Shown here piece by piece: positions 11,351 to 23,691 of a stretch of DNA of 64,000 nt. The notes below the pieces were generated by a model, which was not told the DNA's origin, searched no databases, and saw only the letters and a list, made by a program, of their open reading frames with translations. The position numbers were made by a program, and so were the translations under genes. Source of the stretch: Macrostomum hystrix (Eukaryota > Platyhelminthes > Macrostomidae); NCBI GenBank assembly GCA_950097015.1, contig CATNEN010000008.1:1426001-1490000 (forward strand), written 5' to 3'. Positions within the stretch are counted from its first letter, which is position 1. Each line of letters opens with the position of its first letter.

Positions 11351-13464
11351 TGAAGAACTCCTCAGAGTAAGAAGTGGGAATTCGATGGAAAGACTTCACG
11401 CATAGGTACGAGCCAGATTGTCAATTTTAACCGATTTTTTTCATCAAGAATAGGAAACTTAGAAGATTTTTATTATGCTAAAAAAGTGTCATCCCTCAGC
11501 GTGGGAACGGCAGGTCCTTGGCCAACTGGTTAGCGACAGCTTCTATGCTCAATTGCATTGCTGCCCGTTTCACCGATGCAATAGCATGCGTATCCGCCGC
11601 TTGAAGTCGAATATTTGATGAGGCCGTGTTTCAAAGTCAACGCGAGCTCGGTCAACGCTTCATATTTGGGAGCATTGCGCTTTCCTACAGTTTGATGGCG
11701 AACAATGGTCTACGGTTGTTATATTTAGAACAAAGACTAGCGGCTTTCCGACCATGTTTGATTGACCACACAAAGACTATGTCTATGGCCGAAACTGATT
11801 GATGAAGCTGATGTGACTTCCAGACTCCACTGGTCTCCGGGGGCTCGCTTGAGCATAGGGACTAGTCTGGGGGGTGTGTGCTCAGCCATGCATCAGTCAA
11901 GCCTCCCGCATCTATCTGTCATTTCAGTTGCCCAATTCCCAGTTTCTACACGATTGCTTTGTCCGTTGGTCAGTTGGCTGTCAAATAAGATCTACTCGAT
12001 GCGATAACAGTTTTGAGAATGAATAAGGATTGCCTGACTTAACCTGGATTCCGCCGTTGCATACTTAAATATTTCTTAGAAACCGTACAAGGATTTTTAT
12101 CCCACAGGCTCTGAAACATCTGCGGGCAAATCTCTACGCATTGAAGACCGTTAAAAGCGCGGTCGATTTTTTGTTATCTTGTTATCTTGTTTTTAAGATG
12201 GATAAGTCGATGAAATATAAGTCGACTGTAGTATCGGTGGCGGGTACTTTCTAAGAAAGGTGGCACCTGTTCTCGCCATGGATTCCCCAGATGTTAGAGA
12301 TGGGATTCTTGTGTGCGGGATTGTTCCATTTTTTTCAAATCCTACCAAATTGAGCATTTTGAAATGTAGAAAAAAATGCAGCGATTTCACACCTTGCGAG
12401 ATACTAAAATAGTAGTTTTTTTCTATCGTAGTCCTATACTTCAAGCACAATAGCGATGAGCGTGTGTGTGTGTGAGCGTGTGTCTTACTGTTGAACGCAA
12501 ATAGGAACAACCGGTGCGCTTGCATGGTGACCATATTTTATCGCCGAGTTGATATCCACGCGAAAGATGGGCCAATTTTTATTGCAATGCACGTTGCGTC
12601 ATTCTTATTGCATTTATTAGCGATATTATCAAATTGCGCGGCTGTAAACACCTGAGCTGTATTCGTTAATAATTGCTTTGTTTTAGTCCGCCGTTTAATA
12701 ATTCTCATTGTAAGAATTAAGTTTGCAAGGCCACACGATACTTATAAGAATATATTATTCCATAGTGCTTTCTAGTCACAGATTGATAACTTTCCTCAAT
12801 AGCTAAACAATTATTTTAAAAGTTGATCCGAAGTTTGAACTGTTGCTAGGACAACTAAAAGTAGAATGCCTTTTTTGTACAAAATGGTTCAAACAAAACG
12901 TTGACAAATTTTGAGAAAGGTGCAAGAAGCGAATTAACGAAGCGTGTAACTTTATAAAATGAGTACAAGATTTCTCTAAATCAAAAGATGGGGTTAAGAA
13001 AAGAGCAACTCCTGAAGCGTGTCCATGGCTCCTTGCTGTCAAACGGTCCGCCTGTTTGTTGGCCCGGTCATGTAATTCTATAGTAACTGCAGAACAATAG
13101 ACACCAAAAAGTCTTGCCACCTAACAGAGCTTAGAAAATATAATTACAGGTCAGGGAAGACAAGTCCCGATTGGAGACGAGGAAAGAACAATCAGGCCGT
13201 CTCCGAGGGGAGAGGCTAACCGCCACCTTGACATTTTCACCCAGAAGGCAAAAAAATCTAGCGGAGTTTTTCAAGTTAGTTCGGACGAAAATAAAAAAGT
13301 ACTAGTATAATAGCATACAGACGTTCCTTATGTTGTTATTCAATTATCATTCTTCTTATTCTTGGTTCTACACATGGCTAACCTAGGATGCTGTTTCGGG
13401 CCCTTTTTCTACAGCTCCTCCGTTCAGCCTGTTTGTTCTGTCCCATCTTTCTGTCTCCCTGCCT
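11351..13464. other. Two kilobases of unique spacer, no gene recognised
   Basis: Contains small open frames (81, 113 and 105 codons) with no domain, and a (TG)n run near 12462. A weak tRNA A-box-like string at about 11519 has no matching B box. I see nothing that qualifies as a gene. Confidence 0.4.
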
Positions 13465-14890
13465 CTTCTCTCCTTTCCTCTTCTCTACCTTCCTCTTCTC
13501 TACCTTCATCTTCTCTCCCTTCCTCTTCTCTTCCTTCCTCTTCTCTCCCTTCCTTTTCTTACCCTTCCTCTTCTCTCCCTTCCTCTTCTCTCCCTTCCTC
13601 TTCTCTCCCTTCATCTTCTCTCCCTTCCTCTTCTCTCCCTTCCCCTTCTCTCCCTTCCTCTTCTCTTCCTTCCTCTTCTCTCCCTTGCTCTTCTCTCCCT
13701 TCATCTTCTCTCCCTTCCTCTTCTCTCCCTTGCTCTTCTCTCCCTTGCTCTTCTCTCCCTTCCTCTTCTCTCCCTTCCTCTTCTCTCCCTTGCTCTTCTC
13801 TCCCTTGCTCTTCTCTCCCTTGCTCTTCTCTCCCTTCCTCTTCTCTCCCTTCATCTTCTCTCCCTTCCTCTTCTGTCCCTTCCTCTTCTCTCCCTTCATC
13901 TTCTCTCCCTTGCTCTTCTCTCCCTTCATCTTCTCTCCCTTCCTCTTCTCTCCCTTGCTCTTCTCTCCCTTGCTCTTCTCTCCCTTGCTCTTCTCTCCCT
14001 TGCTCTTCTCTCCCTTCCTCTTCTCTCCCTTCATCTTCTCTCCCTTCCTCTTCTGTCCCTTCCTCTTCTCTCCCTTCCTCTTCTCTCCCTTCCTCTTCTC
14101 TCCCTTCCTCTTCTCTCCCTTCCTCTTCTCTCCCTTCCTCTTCTCTCCCTTCCTCTTCTCTTCCTTCCTCTTCTCTTCCTTCCTCTTCTCTCCCTTCCTT
14201 TTCTTACCCTTCCTCTTCTCTCCCTTCCTCTTCTCTCCCTTCCTCTTCTCTCCCTTCATCTTCTCTCCCTTCCTCTTCTCTCCCTTCCCCTTCTCTCCCT
14301 TCCTCTTCTCTTCCTTCCTCTTCTCTCCCTTGCTCTTCTCTCCCTTCATCTTCTCTCCCTTCCTCTTCTCTCCCTTGCTCTTCTCTCCCTTGCTCTTCTC
14401 TCCCTTGCTCTTCTCTCCCTTCCTCTTCTCTCCCTTCCTCTTCTCTCCCTTGCTCTTCTCTCCCTTGCTCTTCTCTCCCTTGCTCTTCTCTCCCTTCCTC
14501 TTCTCTCCCTTCATCTTCTCTCCCTTCCTCTTCTGTCCCTTCCTCTTCTCTCCCTTCATCTTCTCTCCCTTGCTCTTCTCTCCCTTCATCTTCTCTCCCT
14601 TCCTCTTCTCTCCCTTGCTCTTCTCTCCCTTGCTCTTCTCTCCCTTGCTCTTCTCTCCCTTGCTCTTCTCTCCCTTCCTCTTCTCTCCCTTCATCTTCTC
14701 TCCCTTCCTCTTCTGTCCCTTCCTCTTCTCTCCCTTCCTCTTCTCTCCCTTCCTCTTCTCTCCCTTCCTCTTCTCTCCCTTCCTCTTCTCTCCCTTCCTC
14801 TTCTCTCCCTTCCTCTTCTCTCCCTTCCTCTTCTCTCCCTTCCTCTTCTCTCCCTTCCTCTTCTCTCCCTTCCTCTTCTCTTCCTTCCTC
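13465..14890. repeat. 15-bp polypyrimidine minisatellite with 645/660-bp higher-order repeat
   Basis: About 95 copies of tcccttcctcttctc with point variants (tgctc, tcatc, tgtcc, ttcctt). Marker variants recur at fixed distances: the ttttctta variant at 13554 and 14199, and the tccccttctc variant at 13636 and 14281, are both 645 bp apart (43 units); ttctgtccct recurs at 13871/14531 and 14051/14711, 660 bp apart (44 units). Both strands are open for over 500 codons, which is a repeat artefact. Confidence 0.95.
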
Positions 14891-15677
14891 TCTTCACACA
14901 TCATTCTGCTCTCCTTCACTCTACTTTTGCGATAAGACCTCTTTTCCCTTTCTCATCCACTCCATAATGGCCATCTAGTATTCTATAACCTGTTGAAGAA
15001 TGCCAGTGACAATTTCAATGCTCAGCTCTGACCGCACAAGACTAGTAGGCATATCGCGTTACAGATCAAGCTGCATGGTGGGAAGTCTACTACTGGTACG
15101 GAATATAGTCGACGCAATCTACGTAATAGAGTCCACTCTCTTATCGCTCACATTTATCCCATTTATCCCACTTCTCGCTGGCAATCGAAATATTCCAACA
15201 GTCTAACAGTTCGCTTACAGTTGACAAATATTGCGCATCTAACAGTTAATCTAACTCTAATGTCCATCATACGGCTATGCAAGTGTGTTTGTTAGATTTC
15301 AACATGTCGATTGCACAAGCCAAACTTGTCTTATTTATCTATACTCTTAATGCATATAGGCTGATAGTCGGGCCATTGCAAAATCATTCTGAAATAACTG
15401 AATGACCTCATGACTGATTATGCCAGTTAATCCAAGATTTAATCACAATTTTAGAAATTCAAAATGCAAATTAACGACACTATGAAATTTATTTTTGGCA
15501 GATAATCTGTACTCTTGTTACTTTGCCAATTTGACTGTCAACTTTATTGTTGTTTGAGTAGTTTAACAACTTGATGACACACGTTTTCAACTAGAATATG
15601 ATAGATATAACAAATTTAGTAGTGGGGCTTTCAATGGTGCAAATGTGTGTGTCAAAGTGCTAAGTTAAAGTGCATAT
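14891..15677. other. Spacer downstream of PLK4
   Basis: AT-rich unique sequence past the 3' end of the minus-strand PLK4 gene. No other gene was recognised. Confidence 0.45.
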
Positions 15678-15683
15678 TTTATT
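15678..15683 (-). terminator. Candidate poly(A) signal of PLK4
   Basis: AATAAA on the minus strand, about 140 bp downstream of the PLK4 stop codon. Position and motif fit a cleavage/polyadenylation signal; no transcript end is visible. Confidence 0.5.
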
Positions 15684-15824
15684 ACAGTGCCATTTATATA
15701 GATTTTTAGCTCTACAAAACTATTGGCGCGTCTGATATGCGAGCAAAAGTACAAAACGCGAACTAACTGTACACGGAATGCAGGCAGGGGGGTCGGAGGG
15801 TCGGAGGTCAGGGGCTCCGATTTA

Positions 15825-16087
15825 TCAAGCTCGAAGGCAGGCGGGCCTCGGGCGCGGATTGCCTGGCAACAGCAGGCCCAGACGGCGTTGAATCTCCGCT
15901 GGCAGCGGCGTGTCCGCCAGGCGCTGCCTCTCGGTGGACTCCAGCCGCTGTCTATGGCCGAAAGGGTCGGTGTAGTCCAGGGAGCATAGCTGCTCAAGGG
16001 AGTCCTGGCGAATCTCTAGCAGACTGCCATCGCTGAACAGGACGCGAGTGTCGCTGTCGCTTAGCTGTTGAACATCGGCCACCTGGA

Positions 16088-16125
<38 letters not shown>

Positions 16126-19100
16126 GTTAGCGATGAGCAGGTCGAGAGTTCGACTCCGTCGGATGGAGCACGACCGATGGTAGCGGGGAAGCATGAGCTG
16201 CCGGGTAGCGACATGCTGGCCAAAAGTGATTCAATGCGGCGCGCCTGCTTGTAAGTCTGCAGGCGTAACAAAATGCGAGAATCGTTGTTGAGGCTTGAGC
16301 CAGTTTTTAATTCGACTCGGTTCAGTCCACTGAACAAGTTCATAATTCCTCTCTCATTATTATCAACATTTATCCCTAAGCTATTTTCAAGTCTCAACAA
16401 CAATCTGAGCCCGCCACGCGCTCGAAAGGATTTTGGGATTTCAGTTCGGAATTTGACGTGTAGGAATCGACGAATACTAGGGCGCCCCTAATGAGGATGG
16501 GGATATTTATTAGAAGGGAAATATTTAGAGCGGCGTCGGCGAGGAAGATAAAGTGGCCGGGTCAGGGATATTGTCCCACACACACACACACACTGGACAC
16601 CCGCTCGGCAACTAATTAAGCGCCGGCTAGCCGGGCTCATATATTACCCACCAGAGTGGCCAGGGTCCAGTTAGCAACAGAGAGCTCAGGCACGCCCACC
16701 TGAGGGACCCGTGGTTGAGTCCACATAATATTTTGGGTGGCGCGGGGGGTGACCTATGGCCATGCCCAGCTTCGCCCACCAGCTGTGACACAGAAAACTC
16801 TCCTGACCACACTCAGCTATTCATTATTAGCCCCATTCTCCGACTGAGTCCGTACTCAGTCTCAAAACCCGTTTAATTAGCATTTTGTTGGCAATTATTC
16901 CGCCGGGAGCGTGGAAGCGAACGAAGGCAGGGCTAACTAGCTAACATTGTTGATATGCGGCCTGTACTAGATGGGAAATAAAAAGGTGACATAGCCAGAG
17001 GGAGAAATATCCCAAATCACTATGGGAGATTTAAAATGCTTATGCGTAACAAATGTCGTAATTACCTCATTAACATAATGCACAATGTCGGCCTGGTCGC
17101 GGGTCAGGACTCCCAACTCGACTGTCTCGCCGTCTACAGTCACTCGTGCGCCGCCGTTGCGTCTGGCCGCACGACGACCGTCGTAGAAGTACACAGCGAA
17201 GTCCGGCTCCGGGACGGAGTTCTCAAACAGGACGCAGCGAGCCCTGTCGGTGTGCAGCACCAGCTTGGCAGTATTGCTGCGCAGGATGCCGACAAACGCG
17301 TCGGCCAGCTGGTACAGTCGGGCCGCCGAGTCCGACAGCTCCGGGAAGACAAATCGTTCAGCCGAGGACCAGTCGAATTCAGCTGGCGTTGGCTGCTGGT
17401 CCTGCTGATTGTCGCTTAGCAATGCCACCTGGCGACCATCGGGCTCGATTTTCAGCACCCGCCGAGGCGCCAGTGACTTGCCGCCGACTTTGAACTGTTC
17501 AACAGTCAGGGAACCGTCAGGGGCGAGGTTGAACACGGTCGGACCTTTGACAACTCGGCACGGCTCCAGGCGAACTGTGCAGAGCGGAGTCTGCGGCATT
17601 CGGCGAAGTCGCTGAGAGCCGACGGACGAGGCCTGGTTGGAGGCGCAGGATTGGGGTTCATCAGCGAGCTGCTGCTGCTGCTGTTGGTTCTGCAGCCTCT
17701 GTCGCTCCTGCCGAATGTAATCCTCGTCGTCCACGGTGTCCAGAGGAAGGTGAGGATGAGGGAATCGCTGAGCCGTCAGCTGGCCAGATGGGCTGCCCTC
17801 CGAATGGACAGCGCTGGAGTAGCCTTCGCTGTGTCGAGAGTCGCTGCCAGCAGCTGCTGCTGCTGTTGAAGCGGTCTGCCGACCGTCTGAGTGGCATCTG
17901 CGCAGAGAACTGATGAAGTGCTGCTGCGGCTGCTGACGGCCTGTGATCGCCGCGGCGCGCTTCGAAGCCTTCAGGTGCGGAGTGGAGGCTCCCGGCTGCT
18001 GCTGCTTCTGCTGGCGCTGATGCGGCAAGGGCTGCAGCTGCGGCTGGCGGGGCTGAGACTGCCGCGACAGAGACAGGGACGCGGCGGACAGCGGCGAGGA
18101 AGCGTCGGCATCAGCGGTGGCAGCGGCCGAGCCTGGAATAGGCGTGGAGGCAGCCAAGCAGTGCGACCCGGCGCTCTGAACGCTGTCGTTGCCGGAGTCG
18201 TTGCTTGCGCTTCGCTCCTGCAAAATCGAACAGAGTCGTGATGGCATCGTGTTATTCTTGTTTTAGAAACTTCAAAGTGATGCGACAGATTCGCGATATT
18301 GTTGCAATTTCTAATAACTGGCTGCGCTTGACAGGCTAGGAAAATTGGTCATTGTGCGGGGCAGCCTGCAATCATAGCTGGTCTATTGTTTCATTCTTGA
18401 GTTTTGGCCACTCAACAAGTTGCTCAGCAACCAGATTTTAGTTTTTGGTAGCAAAATTATCTGAGAGCAAGTGAGAAATGGGCTGTTTTGGGAACTGACC
18501 CTGGCCTATTGCCCGGAGTCCATCTGTTCCACACAATGGGCTGCCTATCTGTCTCACGCAAGGCCTACTTGATTGTGCATTAATAGTTCTCGAGCTATTG
18601 TGAATGGCAGGACGGCGAAGTAACAGGTAGAGATGAACGGTAGATATGTAGGTATGGAAACCGAAAGTATATTAGCTCGAGATGAGTGCTCTGGGGACGA
18701 CTCGAAAATTAGAAATGGAAGTTTAATTTCGTCCCATCGTCGAACTGACGACATCCGGCTCACACTCGAGACCACTTCAAAGTGGTTTTGCGCGCGGCTT
18801 AAAAAGCCACGGAAATTCTTGCCAGCTTCCTCGGAGAAGTGATGAAGAATTGAGGAATTTTGCTTGGCGTAGCATTTGGGAGAATTGAAGCCCTGTGTGT
18901 AAATCTCCCATAAAATTTTCCCTTATCGCAGTTGCTATGTTGACCAGTTGGCCGGGCGGGGGAGACCCTGTCCTGTCAGGCAGTTGCGGCTTATTCGATA
19001 AGGCGTGTGGGACAGCCATTTGTGGATAATAAATATTTACTGGGACGGCTGGGGAGTCGGGTTTGAGATGGGAATAAAATGGGGATCGCAATCTCGCCTG

Positions 19101-22100
19101 CTCAAAGCCTCAGCCATGGGGGTTGCGCAATAAGTTGGTCACTTTTTGTTAGCTCAGGAATTCTAGAGCGGGGGGGCCATCGCAACAGCCTTTTAGATTA
19201 CAAAACCTCCCCTTATCCCCTTATCCCCACGCCATAGATACAGCCAAAGTCGAATCAGTCATTCAATATGACTGATATGGCGACATGGATAGCCCGGGCC
19301 CTACAACCACCTGTCAGTTGATGACCAGTGCTCAGACTCACGTGTGCCTTCCTCATGAACGGATGATCCACAACCTGGGCCAGTGTCAGGCGCTCCTTCG
19401 GCCTCTCTCGGAGCAGCTTGGCGATGAGGTCGATGGCTTCGGGGCGCAGGCTGCCAGGTATATCGTACTTCAGCCGGCGGGCATTGTCGATGGTGGACTT
19501 GGGGTCCTTGGTGTCGAACGGAGCCTTGCCGACTAGCATTGTGTAGAGCATCACGCCGAGGGACCATACATCAACCTCTGGGCCCTGGACTCCCTGGCTG
19601 CTGACCTCACTGGCGAATGGGGCGAAGGTGTTGAAGCGATGTTGAATTCTCTGGCCAGACAAGACGAAATAGATCATAAATCTCAAATCTAAATATGAGA
19701 ACATTTTTATTGTTTGAGTATTTTTTCTCTCAATCTGGCACTCCACCCTGTCAGTCAGTGAACCGAGTCAACTGTGTCCGGATCTGCATCAGGGATTTTT
19801 ATTTGTCCTGTCTGTGGCATGTGTGGGATCAATTTGCTGTTCAGATCAGGAAGTGCGCAACCCCTATTTTGCCCGGATCTTAGCTGTGGGAGCACACTTT
19901 AAGAAGCAGCCAAGCGTTTCCCAAAAAGTATTTCCTGTCCTCGACTTCTGTGGGCCGGCGTGGCGCAATGCGCATCCTGTTCCTCTGGTCTTTGTTCTGA
20001 GAAATTCTAAAGTGAAGTTTCTGCACACAGTTTGCCCTGGGGGGGAGGGAGATAGGTCAAGCATGGCAGGTTCAACTATTTAGGAGAATTAAAAGTCATC
20101 TTTGAAATCTGTTTGACAGGTTTTAACACCTTCGAGTTGCTCGCTAATCTCTGAATGTTGTCCCTCTGTTCAGTCGATAGTAAAAAGGAACAGCATTGTA
20201 ACGCTTTCTCATTCGTATACTTGATCGATTTTTTCTGCCTGAGTTGCTCAAACCGGTTTGAGCAGTCAAGGGCGATCAGGTTGAAAATGACCAATTTCTC
20301 AGCTAGCAATGTAGCTGTTCTGTTTTGGGATGTAAGACAAATTACCTGTCTTGGATTTGACAATCGACTGACATTGCTATCAAAGCAAGATTCTATTCCT
20401 AATTAGCATACAATTAGCATACACAGGTCAAGCACTCACGGTGAGATGTAGTTGGGTGTGCCGCACATGGTCTTGTTGGTCCGATCCTCTGATAGCTCAG
20501 CAGCTAGGCCAAAGTCGGAAATTTTCTGCAGATAAGCATCGACAAGCACATCAACTTGTTGTTTTTGTTTTTAAGAGTACAAATCAATGATTACACACAA
20601 TGAAATCTCAACTAACCACTTTGAAGTCTTCAGTCAAAAGCAGATTTGCCAGGGTCAGATCCCGGTGAATAATGTTGTTCTGGTGAAGATGGCGCAGACC
20701 CGACACAATCTGCTTCAGGAAGTAGCGAACTGAAAATTTCACAATTGATTATTGCTGTTTTGATCTGAGACTACACCAATAATAATTACAATTTGCTCAC
20801 AATTTGTCTTACGACAATCACCCCGCACGACTATACAATATTTGAGCACACACTTACCTTTGTCCTCACTGAGACATCCGTTTCTTCTCACATAATCGTG
20901 CAGGTTGCCCCCCTTGCAAAGCTCCAGCACCAGGTAAACATTGGTTGTATCCTCAAAGTAGGAGTACAGCTGCAAATGCATGGAGCAGAGGCTGAGAATT
21001 AGTAACTGAGAGGCGGGCACATTTCAAGCCATCCGGTGTCATCATCTCTCTGGCTTTGAAGCATGAGGTCTGCTTGACCGCTCACTGGTTAACAAGCGGC
21101 CCCACTCGAAAAGCATTCCAAGCAATGCGAAAGACAGCGACAGACAATTAGGATATTGTGAAAGAGCAGATGCAGTCTAAAGTGTTGCTTAATTGTGTTG
21201 TGCCTATATCATTGAACCAAAAAATGCTTTGATTAATTTAATAAATTTTAGTTCATCTTCTTACAGTTGGTTTGAGCATTTTAGGGTGTCAATTGGGCTC
21301 TGTGATATCTCCAACCCCCCCCCACTAAACACCTGGACACTGGATGACAACTGGATAGCGGCTAGGTCACTGACCGCTTATTTTGCTAAGCAAATAAAGC
21401 CCATTCATTCACCTTGGTTTACTGAAATACAACTAGACCCCACTTCAGCTTATACAGCAAAGAAATTTTTGTTTAACTTTTAGCTTCTAGATATAGGAAA
21501 GAGATTTTACCTGCGTTCAATAATCTCTTCTCTATATAGCTACCTTGGTTTAAGGAGAGCAAAGTCGACGTACACTTGTGTTCTCTCTCTCTCTCTCTCT
21601 TCGTGTCTTTCATGCGTATGTACAGCTAGCAGCTGTACAGAAAATAACCCACCGTAACTCTAAGCTGCTTTGAAGGTGAGTAAGCACTGGGGGAGAGAGA
21701 GAGAATTAAGCCTATAGCGAGAATGACACACGCTGTAACCTGAGTACCACCCAGCTATCGGAGCTGCAAAAGCAGTTTTATTTATCTAAAGACACGACAA
21801 GACCAGCTTGTGAATCTAAATGTGCCTGTGAGAAATGAATCATGCGCACATTCTATAATACTGTGCCATATAGTAAAAGCAGAACTTACCTGGAGAACAA
21901 ACGGATGCTTTAGACGCTGATGAATGCTGATCTCGCTGATCACACGGCTAGTCATGTTTCTCTGGTGAACCTTTCGCTTGTCCAACTATGGTGCATGGGA
22001 TGTGTTTGAGCATTCATTTAGTATATGAGGACATTGTTATTGTCTGTTTGTTTACTTATTTCTTAAAATTAAAAATGCAACAATGTCCTAAGGAACAATG

Positions 22101-23148
22101 ACCAGTCAAAATTTTAGTGACAATTTTCTGTTGACTTTTTAATAATCGCCCAATGGTTAGTTAGTGACACGGATCTGTCAAGCTATACTAAAGACCCGTT
22201 GCAGTTTTAAACAATGCATAGTGACGCAATTTATACAAATATATGCAGGCAAAATTTTGAATTTAAAACTTTTCAAAACACATTCAACCAGTGACAACTG
22301 GCACCACCAATGTTGATCTTCCTGTCAAAGCAGATTTCACAACAGTAGAAGAAGAAGACTTCACTGATCACTTTTGGTCACTTTCCAAACCCATTTTATG
22401 CTTGTACAATGAGTTGGGATTTCGACTTGACTATTTGCTGACCAACACGCACGAACCAACGTGCATTTTTTGGGATTTGAAATGAATTTTCTCTCTCTGA
22501 ATCACGTTTCGTCCAGTCCACCCGTAAAGATAAATCGTAGAGATGTTGGACATTGGTCAGTTCTGCTCATCAATGCTCACAACAAACTGCGGGCCCAGAG
22601 AGACTAGATGCCTTTCAAAGATTAGGACAGGATTGACAGGACACAGTTGCCATCTAGATAAGGCCAGCATCGGCCATAGTATTAGGTTTTAGGGAAGCTT
22701 GGCAATCAAGCATGCTCAGTGATGTTTTCAGGCGTGGCGTGTTCGGCGCGGCCCGTGGGCGGAGCCGATTTGAACCTCAGATGTCACTGCACGACTGCGC
22801 TAAGTTACTAGCTAAGCCTATAACTGCCCATTTTCCACCGGTCATAGTCCCCAGATTCATTCACCGCCTCTTCGACCTACCTCTTCATCTGCCTCTCCTA
22901 TCTACTTCTCAATCTACTTCTCTGCTACCTCCTGCAAGCTGCAGTCAAATTTTGCTCACCACTTTGATGGCCACAGATTTGCCAGTTCGCTTGCAGGTGG
23001 CCAGGTAGACTCGACCGAATCCGCCTTCGCCCAGGTGGCTGCCAAACTCGTAGTCTTCAGCAGACAAGCCCAGCTGGTCGCAGTTGAACGACTCCGAAGC
23101 GGCTGTCGCTGCCGCCGCCGACGCCTCCTCCGACAAGTTCGCAGACAT
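15825..23148 (-). CDS. PLK4: Polo-like kinase 4 (SAK), complete 8-exon gene
   Basis: Serine/threonine kinase that starts centriole duplication. Exons on the minus strand: 23148-22960, 21985-21890, 20969-20858, 20729-20617, 20525-20440, 19609-19342, 18217-17066, 16256-15825. All introns are GT-AG, phases agree, and the total is 2,448 nt or 815 residues plus stop. Visible features: glycine loop [11 protein letters not shown] (40-50), catalytic Lys62 in VAIK, HRD with Asp156, DFG with Asp174, [10 protein letters not shown] activation segment and HPFMRKAH ending the kinase domain near 288. Then comes DSGNDS (295-300), a beta-TrCP/Slimb-type phosphodegron, a Gln/Ser-rich linker, the cryptic polo boxes PB1-PB2 from PLCTVRLEP (about 499) to FPATIGR (about 701), a 12-Gln tract (717-728) and PB3 (about 731-803). 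The order matches animal PLK4; the vertebrate protein is somewhat longer. The start is the first in-frame ATG before the kinase domain. I infer full function; no break is seen. Confidence 0.95.
16089..16124 (-). repeat. CAG microsatellite encoding poly-Gln in PLK4
   Basis: Twelve uninterrupted CAG codons in the last PLK4 exon (CTG on the plus strand), between polo box 2 and polo box 3. A pure trinucleotide run is likely to vary in length between individuals. Confidence 0.95.
18182..18199 (-). other. Phosphodegron DSGxxS of PLK4
   Basis: Codons for DSGNDS at residues 295-300, at the beginning of exon 7, seven residues after the kinase domain. In other animals PLK4 destroys itself by phosphorylating a DSGxxS/T motif at this position, which recruits the SCF-beta-TrCP/Slimb ubiquitin ligase. 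The assignment rests on motif and position. Confidence 0.8.
21582..21601. repeat. (CT)n microsatellite in PLK4 intron 2
   Basis: About ten CT dinucleotides within the 920-bp second intron. Confidence 0.85.
22760..22822 (-). mobile_element. tRNA-like head, probable degenerate SINE fragment in PLK4 intron 1
   Basis: On the minus strand an A-box-like TTAGCTAGTAACTTAGCGC is followed about 22 bp later by a B box GGTTCAAATC (22776-22767), the spacing of a tRNA internal promoter. No convincing acceptor stem or tail was traced, so this may be the head of a decayed SINE or a chance match. Confidence 0.4.
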
Positions 23149-23691
23149 GTTTCTACAACTGAAGTTCTACTTTGACGATTCGAAACAAACAAGCGAAACT
23201 GAAATACAGTTTCTCTTTGCGCTTCTAGGGGAAAAGAAAAATAGGAGATTAAAATTTGCTTAGAGATTGCATTTGACTCTCTGTGCTCCGAAAAGCTTTG
23301 ATGTTGCTCGCGCACTACGGGGAAAGCAAATTAAAAAGGAGAGAAGCTTGCTGTGAGGGCTAGTTATGAGAGAGAACAGGGCGGGACTGTGCACCGGCTC
23401 TCATATCCTTCGCCGCTGCCCCACCCGCCCCCGCCCCAACTGATTCCTATTGGTCGGCCTCTGGGCCAATGAGATTAAGCTTGGTGCGCCTAGATTGCCT
23501 TTGCAAGTGTCTGGCTCCCCACTCTCTCTCCCAATTATCCGCCCGCTGGTTGCTAGGGGATACGACAGAAAATGTAGACCAAGGGGCTTGGCTAGAGTTG
23601 ACTCTAACGTACTCACCAAGTGTACATTCACTTTACATATATTTGATGCACTTCAAAGAACTAGTACTTCAGCCAAATAAGAACGCCTAAC
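23149..23691 (-). promoter_or_regulatory. Probable PLK4 5' UTR and promoter region
   Basis: Sequence upstream of the PLK4 start. It holds ATTGG at 23449-23453 and CCAAT at 23466-23470 (NF-Y-type boxes on opposite strands, about 300 bp from the ATG) and adjacent GC boxes (CCGCCC) at 23420-23438. TTCGAA at 23179-23184 resembles cell-cycle homology elements. CCAAT and GC boxes are usual in TATA-less cell-cycle promoters; the start site is not visible. Confidence 0.35.

Noticed and set aside
11500-11600. A-box-like tggccaactgg
   Set aside because: No B box at proper distance and no cloverleaf pairing.
13362-14978. Open frames of over 500 codons on both strands
   Set aside because: Direct translation of a 15-bp polypyrimidine repeat; low-complexity Ser/Leu/Pro or Lys/Glu/Gly/Arg products with no splice or domain support.
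16640-16725. tRNA-like T-arm (gtggttgagtccac) in PLK4 intron 7
   Set aside because: The stem-loop is present but the A-box match fails and the B box has a key mismatch; too weak to call a SINE or tRNA.
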